60,291 nucleotides of DNA, from NCBI RefSeq assembly GCF_022695515.1, contig NZ_JALDPT010000034.1, positions 1-60,291 of the forward strand, in the 5' to 3' direction. A program made the position numbers and the translations under genes. The notes beneath the pieces were generated by a model. That model searched no databases. It saw only the letters and a program-made list of their open reading frames with translations, and had not been told where the DNA came from. This DNA comes from Phenylobacterium aquaticum (GTDB lineage: Bacteria > Pseudomonadota > Alphaproteobacteria > Caulobacterales > Caulobacteraceae). Below, one piece after another: positions 16,570 to 26,400 of this stretch (the stretch's first letter is position 1; each line of letters opens with the position of its first letter).

Positions 16570-17474
16570 CCGGCCCGGTCCTGGCCCCCGGCTCGCGTCG
16601 CGGCGCCGAACTGATGGAAGCCGCCGTCCGTGGCCGCAGCCTGTGGGAGGACGCCCGGCGCCGGCTGATGCGCAACCGCGCGGCCGTCACCGGCATGATC
16701 GTCCTGGCCGCCCTGGTGGTCCTGGCCGTGATCGGCCCGATGCTGCTGCCCTACCGCTATGACGAGATCAACAAGGCCGATGTCTGGGCCCAGCCCCTGA
16801 CCGCCGGGCACATCCTGGGCGCCGACGAGCTCGGCCGCGACCTCCTGGCCCGCCAGCTCATGGGCCTGAGGGTCTCGCTGGCCATCGGCTTCGTCGCCAC
16901 CTTCGTCTCCCTGGTGATCGGCGTGGCCTGGGGCGCGGTGGCCGGCTTCGTCGGCGGCGTGGTCGACGAGGCGATGATGCGCATCGTCGACGTGCTCTAT
17001 TCGCTGCCCTTCATCTTCTTCGTCATCCTGCTGATGGTGACCTTCGGCTCGAACATCATCCTGATCTTCGTGGCCATCGGGGCCGTGGAGTGGCTGACCA
17101 TGAGCCGCATCGTCCGCGGCCAGACGCTGGCCCTGAAGCAGAAGGAGTTCGTCGAGGCCGCCCGCGCCGCCGGCCTGACCCAGGGGGCGATCATCGTCCG
17201 CCACATCATCCCCAATCTGCTGGGGCCGGTGGTGGTCTATGTGACCCTGACCATTCCGGCGGTCATCCTGTCGGAGAGCTTCCTCAGCTTCCTGGGGCTG
17301 GGGGTGCAGCCGCCCATGGCCTCGCTCGGCACCCTGATCGCCGGCGGCGCCCAGGACATGGAGCTCGCCTGGTGGCTGCTGGTGTTCCCCTCGGTGACCA
17401 TGGTCGGCACCCTGATGTGCTTCAACTTCATCGGCGACGGCCTGCGCGACGCCATCGACCCCAAGGATCGCTGA
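16566..17474 (+). CDS. peptide ABC transporter permease, OppC/DppC type
   Basis: This 302-aa partner of the preceding permease has the OppC N-terminal domain (WEDARRRLMRNRAAVTGMIVL), the periplasmic HILGADELGRDLLARQLMGLRVS block, the EAA-loop (FVEAARAAGLTQGAIIVRHII) and the LSFLGLGVQPPMASLG end. It is translationally coupled to the OppB-type gene. It probably works with solute-binding and ATPase subunits encoded elsewhere. It is followed 83 nt later by a TPR-oxygenase gene on the same strand, so the transport and modification genes may share a transcript. Confidence 0.92.
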   Translation: MTGPVLAPGSRRGAELMEAAVRGRSLWEDARRRLMRNRAAVTGMIVLAALVVLAVIGPMLLPYRYDEINKADVWAQPLTAGHILGADELGRDLLARQLMGLRVSLAIGFVATFVSLVIGVAWGAVAGFVGGVVDEAMMRIVDVLYSLPFIFFVILLMVTFGSNIILIFVAIGAVEWLTMSRIVRGQTLALKQKEFVEAARAAGLTQGAIIVRHIIPNLLGPVVVYVTLTIPAVILSESFLSFLGLGVQPPMASLGTLIAGGAQDMELAWWLLVFPSVTMVGTLMCFNFIGDGLRDAIDPKDR

Positions 17475-17557
17475 GCAGGCGAGGGGGCTTCGCCTGAGGC
17501 TCCGCCAGGGCTAGTAAGACCGCTGTCGCGCCGGTTGGCGCAGGAGAGTTCTGATCC

Positions 17558-19057
17558 ATGGCTGTCACGGCCGATTTCAAGCAGGCCTATGAGGCCCTGG
17601 CCCGCGGCGACGCCGCCGGCGCGCTCAAGATCACCACGCCGCAGGTGGCCGGCGGCGCCAGCTCGGCCGCCGCGCTCGCCGCCCACGCCTCGGCGCTCAA
17701 GGCCGCGGGGCGCTTGTCCGAGGCCCTGACCTATTACCGCCAGTCGACCTCGCGGTTTCCCACCAGCGGCGTGTCCTGGCACAACCTCGCCAGCGCGCTC
17801 GGCGACCTGGAGCAGCACGAGGAGTCCGAGGCCGCCGCCCGCAAGGCCATCTCGCTCGGGCTCGCGGCGCCGGAGACCCGCCTGGTGCTGGCCCGCGCCC
17901 TGATGGCCCAGGGCAAGCTCACCCTCGCCCAGGAGGCCTTCGAGGCCGCCGTGATCCTGCGGCCCAACTTCGCCGACGCCCATCGCGAGCTCGCCCAGCT
18001 GATCTGGATGCGCACCGCCGATGTCGGCCAGGCCCTCAAGCATCTCGACGGCGTTCTGGCCCGCGCCCCGGACGACCTGACCCTGCACAGCATCCGCGCC
18101 ACGGTCCTGGAATACGCCGGCGAGATCGGCGCCGCCCGCCAGACCCTGGCCCGGGCGCTGTCCCGCAGTCCCGGCGACTTCGAGCTGCTGCGCTCGGCCG
18201 CCCACCTGGCGGGCGAGGCCGGCGACGTCGGCGCGGCGGTGGAGCTGGCCCAGCGCAGCGCCCAGGCCGCGGCCAGCCCCCTGGCCGCCGAACTGGTCAT
18301 GGCCGAGGCCTGGCTGGCCGCGGGGGAGGGGACGCGCGCCGCCGACATGGCGCAACGGGCGGTGTTCCGCGCGCCGCACAACCAGTTCGCCCTGGCGATC
18401 CTGGCCACGGCCTGGCGGCTGCTGGACGATCCGCGCTATCGGCGGGTCTATGACTACGAGACCCTGGTGGGCGCCTATGAGCTCCCGACCCCCGACGGCT
18501 GGGCCAACCTGCCCGCCTTCCTGGCCGACTTGACCCAGGCCCTGACCGGCGTCCACGCCTATGTCAGCCACCCGCTGTCGCAGTCTCTGCGCCACGGCAG
18601 CCAGCAGACCCTGAAGTTGAACGGCGAGAACGGCGCGGTGATCGAGGCCTATCTGGCCTCGGCCCGGGCGGTGGTCACCGAGCATTCGGCCAGGCTGGGC
18701 CAGGGGAACGACCCCATCCGCTCGCGCAACACCGGGGCGACCCGGATGACCGGCGCCTGGACCGTACGCCTGGCCTCGCAGGGCTTCCACAGCGACCACG
18801 TCCATCCGATGGGATGGCTGTCCTCGGCCAGCTATGTCAGCCTGCCGGACGAGGTGGCCGACACCGAGACTCGCGCCGGCTGGATCAAGTTCGGCCAGCC
18901 GGGCGTGGTGACCGCCCCGGTGCTGGAGGCGGAGCATTTCGTCCAGCCGCAGCCCGGCCGGATCGTGCTGTTCCCGTCCTATATGTGGCACGGCACCGTG
19001 CCCTTCAGCTCGACCCAGCCCCGCCTGACCGTGGCCTTCGACGCCGTGCCGGTCTGA
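17558..19057 (+). CDS. TPR protein with C-terminal putative 2OG-Fe(II) oxygenase domain (copy A)
   Basis: This 499-aa protein has about 290 residues of TPR-like helical repeats (for example ALTYYRQSTSRFPTSGVSWHN and LAQEAFEAAVILRPNFADAH). A 2OG-Fe(II) oxygenase domain of the PF13759 type follows: H411-S-D-H414-V-H416-P, then a distal H478 (YMWHGTVPF) and R-L-T-V-A-F-D for 2-oxoglutarate binding. There is no signal peptide, so it acts in the cytoplasm. TPRs usually bind a protein or peptide, so hydroxylation of a polypeptide is a fair guess, but the substrate is unknown. A close paralogue of the same architecture lies at 32125-33620, on the other side of the two receptors. Confidence 0.82.
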   Translation: MAVTADFKQAYEALARGDAAGALKITTPQVAGGASSAAALAAHASALKAAGRLSEALTYYRQSTSRFPTSGVSWHNLASALGDLEQHEESEAAARKAISLGLAAPETRLVLARALMAQGKLTLAQEAFEAAVILRPNFADAHRELAQLIWMRTADVGQALKHLDGVLARAPDDLTLHSIRATVLEYAGEIGAARQTLARALSRSPGDFELLRSAAHLAGEAGDVGAAVELAQRSAQAAASPLAAELVMAEAWLAAGEGTRAADMAQRAVFRAPHNQFALAILATAWRLLDDPRYRRVYDYETLVGAYELPTPDGWANLPAFLADLTQALTGVHAYVSHPLSQSLRHGSQQTLKLNGENGAVIEAYLASARAVVTEHSARLGQGNDPIRSRNTGATRMTGAWTVRLASQGFHSDHVHPMGWLSSASYVSLPDEVADTETRAGWIKFGQPGVVTAPVLEAEHFVQPQPGRIVLFPSYMWHGTVPFSSTQPRLTVAFDAVPV

Positions 19058-19061
19058 GGGT

Positions 19062-19652
19062 CTATTTCACCCGCTTGGCGCGGATGGCCCGCTGGCCGTC
19101 GATATTGATGAAATAGCTGCCCATCGAGGCCTTGCGGATCTCGGCCTTGGAGCCCTTGACCGGGGGCTTCCACATTTTCTCGTCGTCGGTCTGCACCCAC
19201 TCGGCGCCGTCGGCCATGTCGAGCAGCCAGTGGCCGTCGCCCTGCAGATAGGCCCGGTCCACCGTGGTCGAGATCTTGTCGATCACCTCCGGCTTGTCCC
19301 CGCGGTCGAAGACCGACAGGGCCGACAGGTCGAACCCGAAGGCCTGGCGGCGCGCGGCCCGGACCTGCTCGCGATCGATGACCAGCACGTCGCCGCCCAG
19401 GGGCTTGGCCGGGGTCTGCGAATCGCCGCCGCCGCTCGTCGTCGCCTGGACGCTGCTGATCAGGTCCGACACCGCCGCGTCGTAGCAGGCCAGGCGGTCC
19501 TTATCGTCGGTCTTGGCGTGGCAGGCGATCATCCGCTGGATGACCACCGCGGCGGTCGAGGCCGCCGGGGCGGCCGCGGTCGCGGCCAGGGCTGCGACGC
19601 CGCCGGTCAGAACCAGGGCGGCGGTCAGGCCGAGGCGAAGGGAGGTTCTCAT
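19062..19652 (-). CDS. small periplasmic protein, CxAKTD...RLACYDA family (copy A)
   Basis: This 196-aa protein has a signal peptide (MRTSLRLGLTAALVLTGGVAALAATAAA), a conserved CHAKTDDKDRLACYDAAV segment with two Cys that could form a disulfide, a VIDREQVRAARRQAFGF motif and a C-terminal beta-rich part ending MGSYFINIDGQRAIRAKRVK. The paralogue at 29651-30211 shares all three blocks. I do not recognise a characterised family; the C...R-L-A-C-Y-D start recalls VasI-like proteins. It is convergent with the TPR-oxygenase gene (5 nt apart). The paired occurrence at both sides of the receptors suggests a shared job at the cell envelope. Confidence 0.75.
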   Translation of the reverse strand: MRTSLRLGLTAALVLTGGVAALAATAAAPAASTAAVVIQRMIACHAKTDDKDRLACYDAAVSDLISSVQATTSGGGDSQTPAKPLGGDVLVIDREQVRAARRQAFGFDLSALSVFDRGDKPEVIDKISTTVDRAYLQGDGHWLLDMADGAEWVQTDDEKMWKPPVKGSKAEIRKASMGSYFINIDGQRAIRAKRVK

Positions 19653-20104
19653 GGACGAGCCCTGAAATCTGCGAGGAGCCGGAGTCGTAGTCGGAGCCGG
19701 GGCGCGCAGCAATCCGTAGGCGGGCGGCCGCGATGTCCGGCGGGGGCGGGGCGAGCTTGCAACAGGTCGAAATCGTGGCCGCATTGTGTCGCGTCGCCGG
19801 GGCCGGCCGCCCCCACACCCCTTGGGCGCCAAGGATTTGGCGGCGCCCATACCCAAAATGGGGGCTGACGCGCGGGGGGCGTCATTCCCCTGGATCGGGG
19901 TGGCGAGGGTGAATGTCGCCCTATGTGACCAGAATGCGACACGTCCCAGCCATCGGCATTACGTTTTGGTAAAGAATATTGCTGGGTTTGCGTAACTTCC
20001 GTAACACCAGCCTCAACCAAGCTGCAAATGTGGCGTGGGTGAAACAAAAATGGGGCCGCAAAGCGACCCGCTACGGCGCGGGTGCTTGCTGGAGGGTTTT
20101 AATC
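19653..20104 (+). other. upstream region of TonB-dependent receptor 1
   Basis: These 452 bp hold no convincing gene. The part from about 19960 is AT-richer than its surroundings and probably contains the promoter, but I could not fix -35/-10 boxes. A hairpin (ACCCGC 20066-20071, GCGGGT 20078-20083) sits just before the GGAGGG ribosome binding site (20091-20096) and could modulate translation. No cobalamin riboswitch is visible. Confidence 0.4.
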
Positions 20105-23062
20105 TTGAGCATGAAATCAACGCGCGACCGCCTGCTGGCGTCGTCCATCCTGGGCGGTATGGCGGTTCTCGCCGTCGCCTCCACCCCGGCCTTCGCGGCC
20201 GAGACGGGCACCACCGAAGTCCAAGAAATCATCGTCACCGGCTCGCGCATCGCTCGCCAGGACTATGAGTCGAACACCCCGATCGTGACCGTCGGCGCCG
20301 AAGCGCTGAAGAACACCGGCACGGTCACCGTCGACACCCTGCTGAACACCATGCCCCAGTTCGTGCCGTCGGTGACGGCGACCTCGAACAACCCGGGCGG
20401 GTCCGGCCAGGCCAACGTCGAACTGCGCGGCCTCGGCACGCAGCGCACCCTGGTCCTGATGGACGGCCGTCGCATTCCGCCGTCCAACTCGGACGGCACC
20501 GTCGACCTGAACACCGTTCCGCCCGGCCTGATCGAAAGCGTCGAAGTCATCACCGGCGGCGCCTCGGCGACCTACGGTTCGGACGCCATCGCCGGCGTCG
20601 TGAACTTCCGCCTGAAGAAGCACTTCAACGGCATTGAAGTCGACACCCAGTACGGCTCCACCACCCGCCGCGACGGCGAGACCGAGAACGTCACCCTGCT
20701 GATGGGCGGCGACTTCGACGGCGGCGCCGGCAACGCGGTCCTGGCCCTGGGCTTCTCGAACCGCGGTTCGATCAAGAACGGCGCCCGCGCGATCTCGTCG
20801 GTCTCCGGCGCGTCCTCGACCACCCCGCTTGGCTCCTACGACACCATCGCCACCAACGCGCCGACCCAGGCCGCGATGGACGCGGTGTTCGCGAAGTACG
20901 GCAAGGCTCCCGGCACCGTCAGCCGCACCTTCACCCGTCTGGGCTTCAACCAGGACGGTTCGCTGTTCGCCAACGGCGTGAACTACAAGGGCCCGACCAC
21001 GATCGACTATTCGACGATCCCGGTCACCGGCAACTACAACACCGGCCCGCTGAACTACCTGGTCGTGCCGCTCGAGCGCTACAACGCCTTCGCCCGCGTC
21101 GAACATGACCTGGTCGACAACGTGAAGGGCTACGCCCAGTTCAACTTCGTCAGCTACCAGTCCGGCGCCCTCCTGGCTCCGTCGCCGGCGGCGTCGAACC
21201 CGGCCACCGGCAACACCGGCTTCCTGGTTCCCTACAACAACCCCTTCGTCCCGACCGACCTGCAGACCCTGCTGGCCTCGCGTCCGAACCCGACCGCGCC
21301 CTTCCTGATCCGCAAGCGCTTCAGCGAACTGGGCGGCCGTCGTTCGGTCAGCGACTACACCGTCACCCAGATGCTGGTGGGCGTGAACGGCAAGCTGTGG
21401 GGCGACTGGACCTTCGACGCCTACATGGCCGACGGCCGTGAAAAGCGCCTCGAAACCCAATACGGCAACGTCTCGCACGGCGCGGTCCGCACGCTTCTCG
21501 AAGCAGCCGACGGCGGCAAGTCGATCTGCGCCGGCGGTTACAACCCCTTCGGCGCCAACCCGATCTCGGCGGCGTGCGCGGCCTATATCAGCCGCATCAC
21601 CAAGAACTCGACCACCTATGACCAGCGTCTGGCGGAAGCCAGCGCCACCGGCACCGTGTTCGATCTGCCCGCCGGCCACCTGAAGGTCGCCATCGGCACC
21701 GACTACATCCGCAACGCCTACAACTTCATCCCCGACTCGGTCCTGTCGACCCGCGACACCTCGACGGCGCCGATCCCCCAGGACGCGCCGGGCGTGGTGG
21801 GCTTCAACGCCCAGAACCCCCTCCAGGGTTCGACCGACGTGTACGAAGTCTACGGCGAAGCCCTGATCCCGATCGTCAAGGATCTGCCTTTCGTCAAGGA
21901 ACTGAACCTCGACCTCGGCTATCGCTACTCGGACTACAACACGATCGGCGGCGTCTCGACCTATCGTGCGGACGGCAACTGGAAGATCGTTGACGCGCTC
22001 ACCGTGCGCGGCGGCTACTCCAAGGCCATCCGCGCCCCGAGCGTCGGCGAACTGTACGCGGCGACCGGCCAGAGCTTCCCGACCATCGGCCCGGCCGGCG
22101 GCGTGGGCTCGGGCGATCCCTGCGACGTCCGCGGCGCCTATCGCAAGAGCGCCAGCGCGGCTCAGGTCAAGGCGCTCTGCCTGGCCCAAGGCGTGCCGAG
22201 CGTCGTGATCGACACCTTCACCTACGGCAACAGCCAGGTGCAGGCGACCACGGGCGGCAACCCGACCCTGCAGGAAGAAACCGCCGACAGCTACACCGCC
22301 GGTCTGGTCTTCGCCCCGCACTTCGACATGCCGCTGTTCGAGCGCGTTTCGGCTTCGGTGGACTACTACCACATGAAGATCGAGAACGCGGTCGGCACCA
22401 TCAACGCCGCTACCGCGATCAGCTACTGCTTCAACAACCCGCAAGGCACCGCGTCGAACCCGACCTTCTCGACGAGCAACCTGTTCTGCTCGCTGATCCG
22501 TCGCGACCCGGCCACCGGTGAAATCGTCAACGTCACTTCGACGAACGCCAACCTGGCGTCCTACGAAACCGACGGCATCGACTTCCAGGCGGACTGGGGC
22601 TTCGGTCTGGGCGCTGTGGGCCTGAGCGATGATTGGGGCCGCATCAGCGCCAATCTGCAGGGCACCTACCTGCTGAACTACGACGTTGAGTCCATTCCGG
22701 GCGGCAACATCGACCATCGGGCCGGCACCGTCGGCAACACCCTTGGCTCGAACTACAGCCACTGGAAGGGTGCCCTCGGCGTCCGTTGGGCCTGGCAGGA
22801 CATCGAGCTCGGCATGCGCTGGCGCTTCGTGAGCAAGGTCGACGACTTCTTCGCCGGCGGCCAGGCGGCTCCGAACTACAGCTACTACGACGTCGATGGC
22901 AGCTGGAAGATCAACGACATGTTCGACCTGCGGGCCGGCGTGACCAATGTCGGCGACAAGGCGGCTCCGGCCTACACGTCGCAGATCGAAGCCAACACCG
23001 ACCCGTCGACCTATGACGTCCTGGGTCGCCGCTACTTCGTGGGCCTGCGCGCCCGCTTCTAA
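20105..23062 (+). CDS. TonB-dependent receptor 1
   Basis: This protein of about 985 aa has a signal peptide (RLLASSILGGMAVLAVASTPAFA), a TonB box-like region (EVQEIIVTGSRI) and the plug domain (VELRGLGTQRTLVLMDGRRI, GGASATYGSDAIAGVVNFRL). A large 22-strand-type beta barrel follows, with Asn/Tyr/Gly-rich loops and the terminal aromatic strand GRRYFVGLRARF. It imports an unknown cargo across the outer membrane using TonB-ExbBD energy. I prefer the TTG start at 20105, 8 nt after GGAGGG; the ATG at 20111 is too far away and the sister gene shows the same arrangement. Receptors of this size class are numerous in Caulobacter relatives. Confidence 0.92.
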   Translation: MSMKSTRDRLLASSILGGMAVLAVASTPAFAAETGTTEVQEIIVTGSRIARQDYESNTPIVTVGAEALKNTGTVTVDTLLNTMPQFVPSVTATSNNPGGSGQANVELRGLGTQRTLVLMDGRRIPPSNSDGTVDLNTVPPGLIESVEVITGGASATYGSDAIAGVVNFRLKKHFNGIEVDTQYGSTTRRDGETENVTLLMGGDFDGGAGNAVLALGFSNRGSIKNGARAISSVSGASSTTPLGSYDTIATNAPTQAAMDAVFAKYGKAPGTVSRTFTRLGFNQDGSLFANGVNYKGPTTIDYSTIPVTGNYNTGPLNYLVVPLERYNAFARVEHDLVDNVKGYAQFNFVSYQSGALLAPSPAASNPATGNTGFLVPYNNPFVPTDLQTLLASRPNPTAPFLIRKRFSELGGRRSVSDYTVTQMLVGVNGKLWGDWTFDAYMADGREKRLETQYGNVSHGAVRTLLEAADGGKSICAGGYNPFGANPISAACAAYISRITKNSTTYDQRLAEASATGTVFDLPAGHLKVAIGTDYIRNAYNFIPDSVLSTRDTSTAPIPQDAPGVVGFNAQNPLQGSTDVYEVYGEALIPIVKDLPFVKELNLDLGYRYSDYNTIGGVSTYRADGNWKIVDALTVRGGYSKAIRAPSVGELYAATGQSFPTIGPAGGVGSGDPCDVRGAYRKSASAAQVKALCLAQGVPSVVIDTFTYGNSQVQATTGGNPTLQEETADSYTAGLVFAPHFDMPLFERVSASVDYYHMKIENAVGTINAATAISYCFNNPQGTASNPTFSTSNLFCSLIRRDPATGEIVNVTSTNANLASYETDGIDFQADWGFGLGAVGLSDDWGRISANLQGTYLLNYDVESIPGGNIDHRAGTVGNTLGSNYSHWKGALGVRWAWQDIELGMRWRFVSKVDDFFAGGQAAPNYSYYDVDGSWKINDMFDLRAGVTNVGDKAAPAYTSQIEANTDPSTYDVLGRRYFVGLRARF

Positions 23063-23084
23063 GTCCATCCGGACTTAAACAAGA

Positions 23085-23131
23085 CCGGGCCGTGGGGTGG
23101 CTGACCAGATTTGGTCACCCCACGGCCTTCT
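23085..23131 (+). terminator. terminator of TonB-dependent receptor 1
   Basis: GGCCGTGGGGTG (23088-23099) pairs perfectly with CACCCCACGGCC (23116-23127), followed by TTCTT. A small hairpin AAGTCC/GGACTT immediately after the stop codon precedes it. Confidence 0.85.
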
Positions 23132-23488
23132 TGATTCTGGGGGCGCGCCGAGCGGCGAATCGCATGGCCTGCAGGCCACCCCGGCTTTGATTTCAAGGGT
23201 TTCACCGCTGACGCCGGGCGCCCGCCGGTGTTGCGATTTCGCCGCCCGCCTGACCAAATTGTCACGGACCCGGCGCCGACGCCCGTTGTGTGGCCATCAC
23301 CCGCCTGATGTGTGACTGCAAAGTGACATGCGTTACCTCATGACGTGTCCAAACCTTAATGGACATTGACCGAGGGGGGGCGAGGTCGATTATGCCGGCA
23401 ATCTGGCGCGATTGACGCGCCCGTGACAACTTCAGTGGGGCGCAGATCCGCGGCTTTAGGGCCGATGTTTGCGCTGGAGGGACCGATC
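23132..23488 (+). other. upstream region of TonB-dependent receptor 2
   Basis: There is no convincing gene here. An inverted repeat TGTCCA (23346-23351)/TGGACA (23360-23365) with an 8-nt AT-rich spacer lies about 125 nt before the start codon and may be a regulator site. A GGAGGG ribosome binding site (23476-23481) precedes a TTG start. The strong terminator of receptor 1 upstream implies that receptor 2 has its own promoter here. Confidence 0.4.
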
Positions 23489-26400
23489 TTGAAATCAATG
23501 ACCGTTCGACAACGCCTCTTGGCGTCTTCGATGATTTGCGGCGCCGCGATCGCCGGCGTCTCGGCCACCCAGGCCATGGCGGCGGAGGCCAAGGCCACCG
23601 AAGTCCAGGAAATCGTGGTGACGGGCTCGCGCATCGCGCAGCCGAACATCACCTCCAACAGCCCGCTGGTCACCGTCACGCAGGAAGACGTGAAGGTCGC
23701 CGGTACGGCCACCATCGACACCCTGACCAACGCCCTGCCGCAGGTCATCGGCGGCCAGAACCTCGGTCAGTCGATCAACTCGAACGGCACAGCCACCGTC
23801 GACCTCCGCGGCCTCGGCCCGAGCCGCACCGTCGTGCTGGTCAACGGCCGCCGCCTGCAACCCGGCGACCCCCAGTCCCCCGTCGCCGACCTGAACTCCA
23901 TCCCGGCCGCGCTCGTCGAGCGGGTTGACGTGGTGACCGGCGGCGCCTCGGCCGTGTACGGCGCCGACGCCGTCGCCGGCGTCGTCAACTTCCTGATGGT
24001 GAAGAACTTCCAGGGCGTCAAAATGGACGCCCAGTACAGCTTCAACGAACATGGCCAACAGGACTCGACCGTCCAGGCGGCCCTGAAGGCCGCGAACTAC
24101 AAGGTCCCCGGTCACGTGACCGACGGCGGCCAGACCAGCGTCTCTCTGGTGTTCGGGTCGAACTTCGACGACGACAAGGGCAACATCACCGTCTACGGGA
24201 CCTACTTCAACTCCCAGCCGGTGACCCAGTCGACCCGCGACTACGCCGCGTGCGGCCTCTATTCGCAACCCGGCCCGACCTCGGTCAATTCGGCCTATGA
24301 CAGCTACAAGTGCTTCGGCTCGTCCAACGGCGCCTACGGCAAGTTCCGCTTCCTGACCGCGCCGGGCGTGACGCCGCCGGACACGACCCACAACTTCGCG
24401 GACAACCCGAACGGTTCCAAGACCTTCGTGCCGTCGCAAGGTTCGTTCGGCTACAACTTCAACACCCTCAGCTATCTGCAGCGCCAGGACGACCGTTATA
24501 CGGCCGGTTACTACGCGCACTATCAGATCGCCCCGAAGATCGAACTCTATTCGGAGTTCATGTTCGCTGACGACCGTTCGACCGCGCAATACGCGCCGTC
24601 GGGCCTGTTCAGCGGCTCGGGCGCCGTGGTTGGCCAGAGCTATTTCGAGGTCAACTGTAACAACCCGCTGATGTCGGCCTCGCAACAGACCGCGCTCTGC
24701 GGCGCCGCCGCCGGCACCTCGGCCGTCGGCCGCATGCTGGCCGGCTACCGCTTCGCCGCCGTGCCGCGGACCGACGCCTACAGCCACACCAACTACAAGA
24801 TCAATTTCGGCGCTCGCGGCGATCTGGGTGACGGCTGGAACTACGACATCTACGCCCAGTACGGCACGGCCGCCTATCAGGACACCCAGGGCGGCTACAC
24901 CTCGCTGTCGAAGATCCAGAAGGCCCTGCTGGTCGATCCGACGACCGGCAAGTGCTATTCGGGCGGCGACTGCGTCCCGCTGAACATCTTCCAGGCCCTC
25001 GGCGCCGGCATCAGCCAAGACGCCTACAAGTACCTGCTGACCCCCGGCCTTCGGAACGGCAACACGATCGAACAGATCGTCAGCGGTTCGATCACGGGTG
25101 ACCTCGGCCAATACGGCGTGAAGACCCCCTGGGCCGACCAAGGCCTGGGCGTCGCGGCCGGCGCCGAATATCGTCGTGAAAGCCTCGAGTATAACGTCGA
25201 CAACGAATACACCCTCGGCGACCTCTCGGGCGGCAGCCAGAGCAAGAGCGTCTCGGGTTCGTTCGACGTCTATGAACTGTTCGGCGAAGCCCGCATGCCC
25301 CTGGTTCAGGACAAGCCCTGGATCAAGACCCTGTCGGTGACCGGCGGCTATCGTTACTCGGACTACAACACCGGCGTCTCGACCAACACCTACAAGGGTG
25401 AAGCCGAATACGCGCCGACGGAAGACGTCCGGTTCCGTTACAGCTACAACCGCGCCGTTCGGGCCCCGAACATCGTCAACCTGTTCCTGCCCCAGACCCA
25501 GAACCTGTTCAACGGGTCCGACCCCTGCGGCGGCAACACCCCGCAGAAGTCCCTGGCGGCCTGCCAGCTGTCGGGCGTCACCGCGGCCCAGTACGGTCAC
25601 ATCGACCCTTGCCCGGCGTCGCAGTGCGGCTCGATCACCGGCGGCAACCCGGACCTGCAGCCCGAACTTGCTGACACCTACACCTACGGCGCCGTGTTCA
25701 CCCCGCACTTCGTGCCGGGCCTGAGCCTGTCGGTCGACTACTGGAACGTCCGCGTCCGCAACATCATCTCCGCGGGCATCGGCGGTCCGGCCGTGACCCT
25801 CTCGAACTGCCTCTCCACGGGCTCCTCGGTCTACTGCTCGCACATCCATCGCGACGCGACGACCGGTGACCTGTTCGGCGCGGGCTATGTCGACGCCACC
25901 AACACCAACACCGGCTTCATCCAGACCAAGGGCATCGACGTTTCCGGCACCTACCGGACCTCGTTCGCCGACTGGAGCCTGCCGGATTGGGGTGGTCTGA
26001 CCTTCGGCCTCGTGGGCACCTACACCAAGAACTACGTCACCCAACCGGTGACTGGTGGCGGCACCTACGAATGCGCGGGCTACTTCGGCGTGACCTGCAA
26101 CAACACCGCGGCGACGGGCAGCGTCCCGACCCCGAAGTGGCGTCACCGGGCCAAGATCACCTGGAACACCCCGTGGGACGTGAGCGCCACCCTGACCTGG
26201 CGTTACATTGGTTCGACCAAGTTTGACGGCAACTCGACCAATGCGTTCCTCACCAACGGCATCGTCGACACCATCGACGCCAAGCTGAAGGCGATCAACT
26301 ACATCGACCTCAGCGCCTCCTATAAGGTTCGTACGGGTCTGACCCTGCGCGCCGGCGTGAACAACCTGTTCGACCAAGACCCGCCCCGCGGTGACTCGGT

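Noticed and set aside
19653..20104. Riboswitch (cobalamin or other) upstream of receptor 1
   Set aside because: No conserved B12-box or other known aptamer core could be seen, only a short hairpin before the ribosome binding site.
20117..26377. Very long open frames antisense to both TonB-dependent receptor genes (over 950 codons each)
   Set aside because: They are a by-product of strong G/C third-position codon bias in the receptor genes. They show low-complexity composition, no SD and no recognisable domain.
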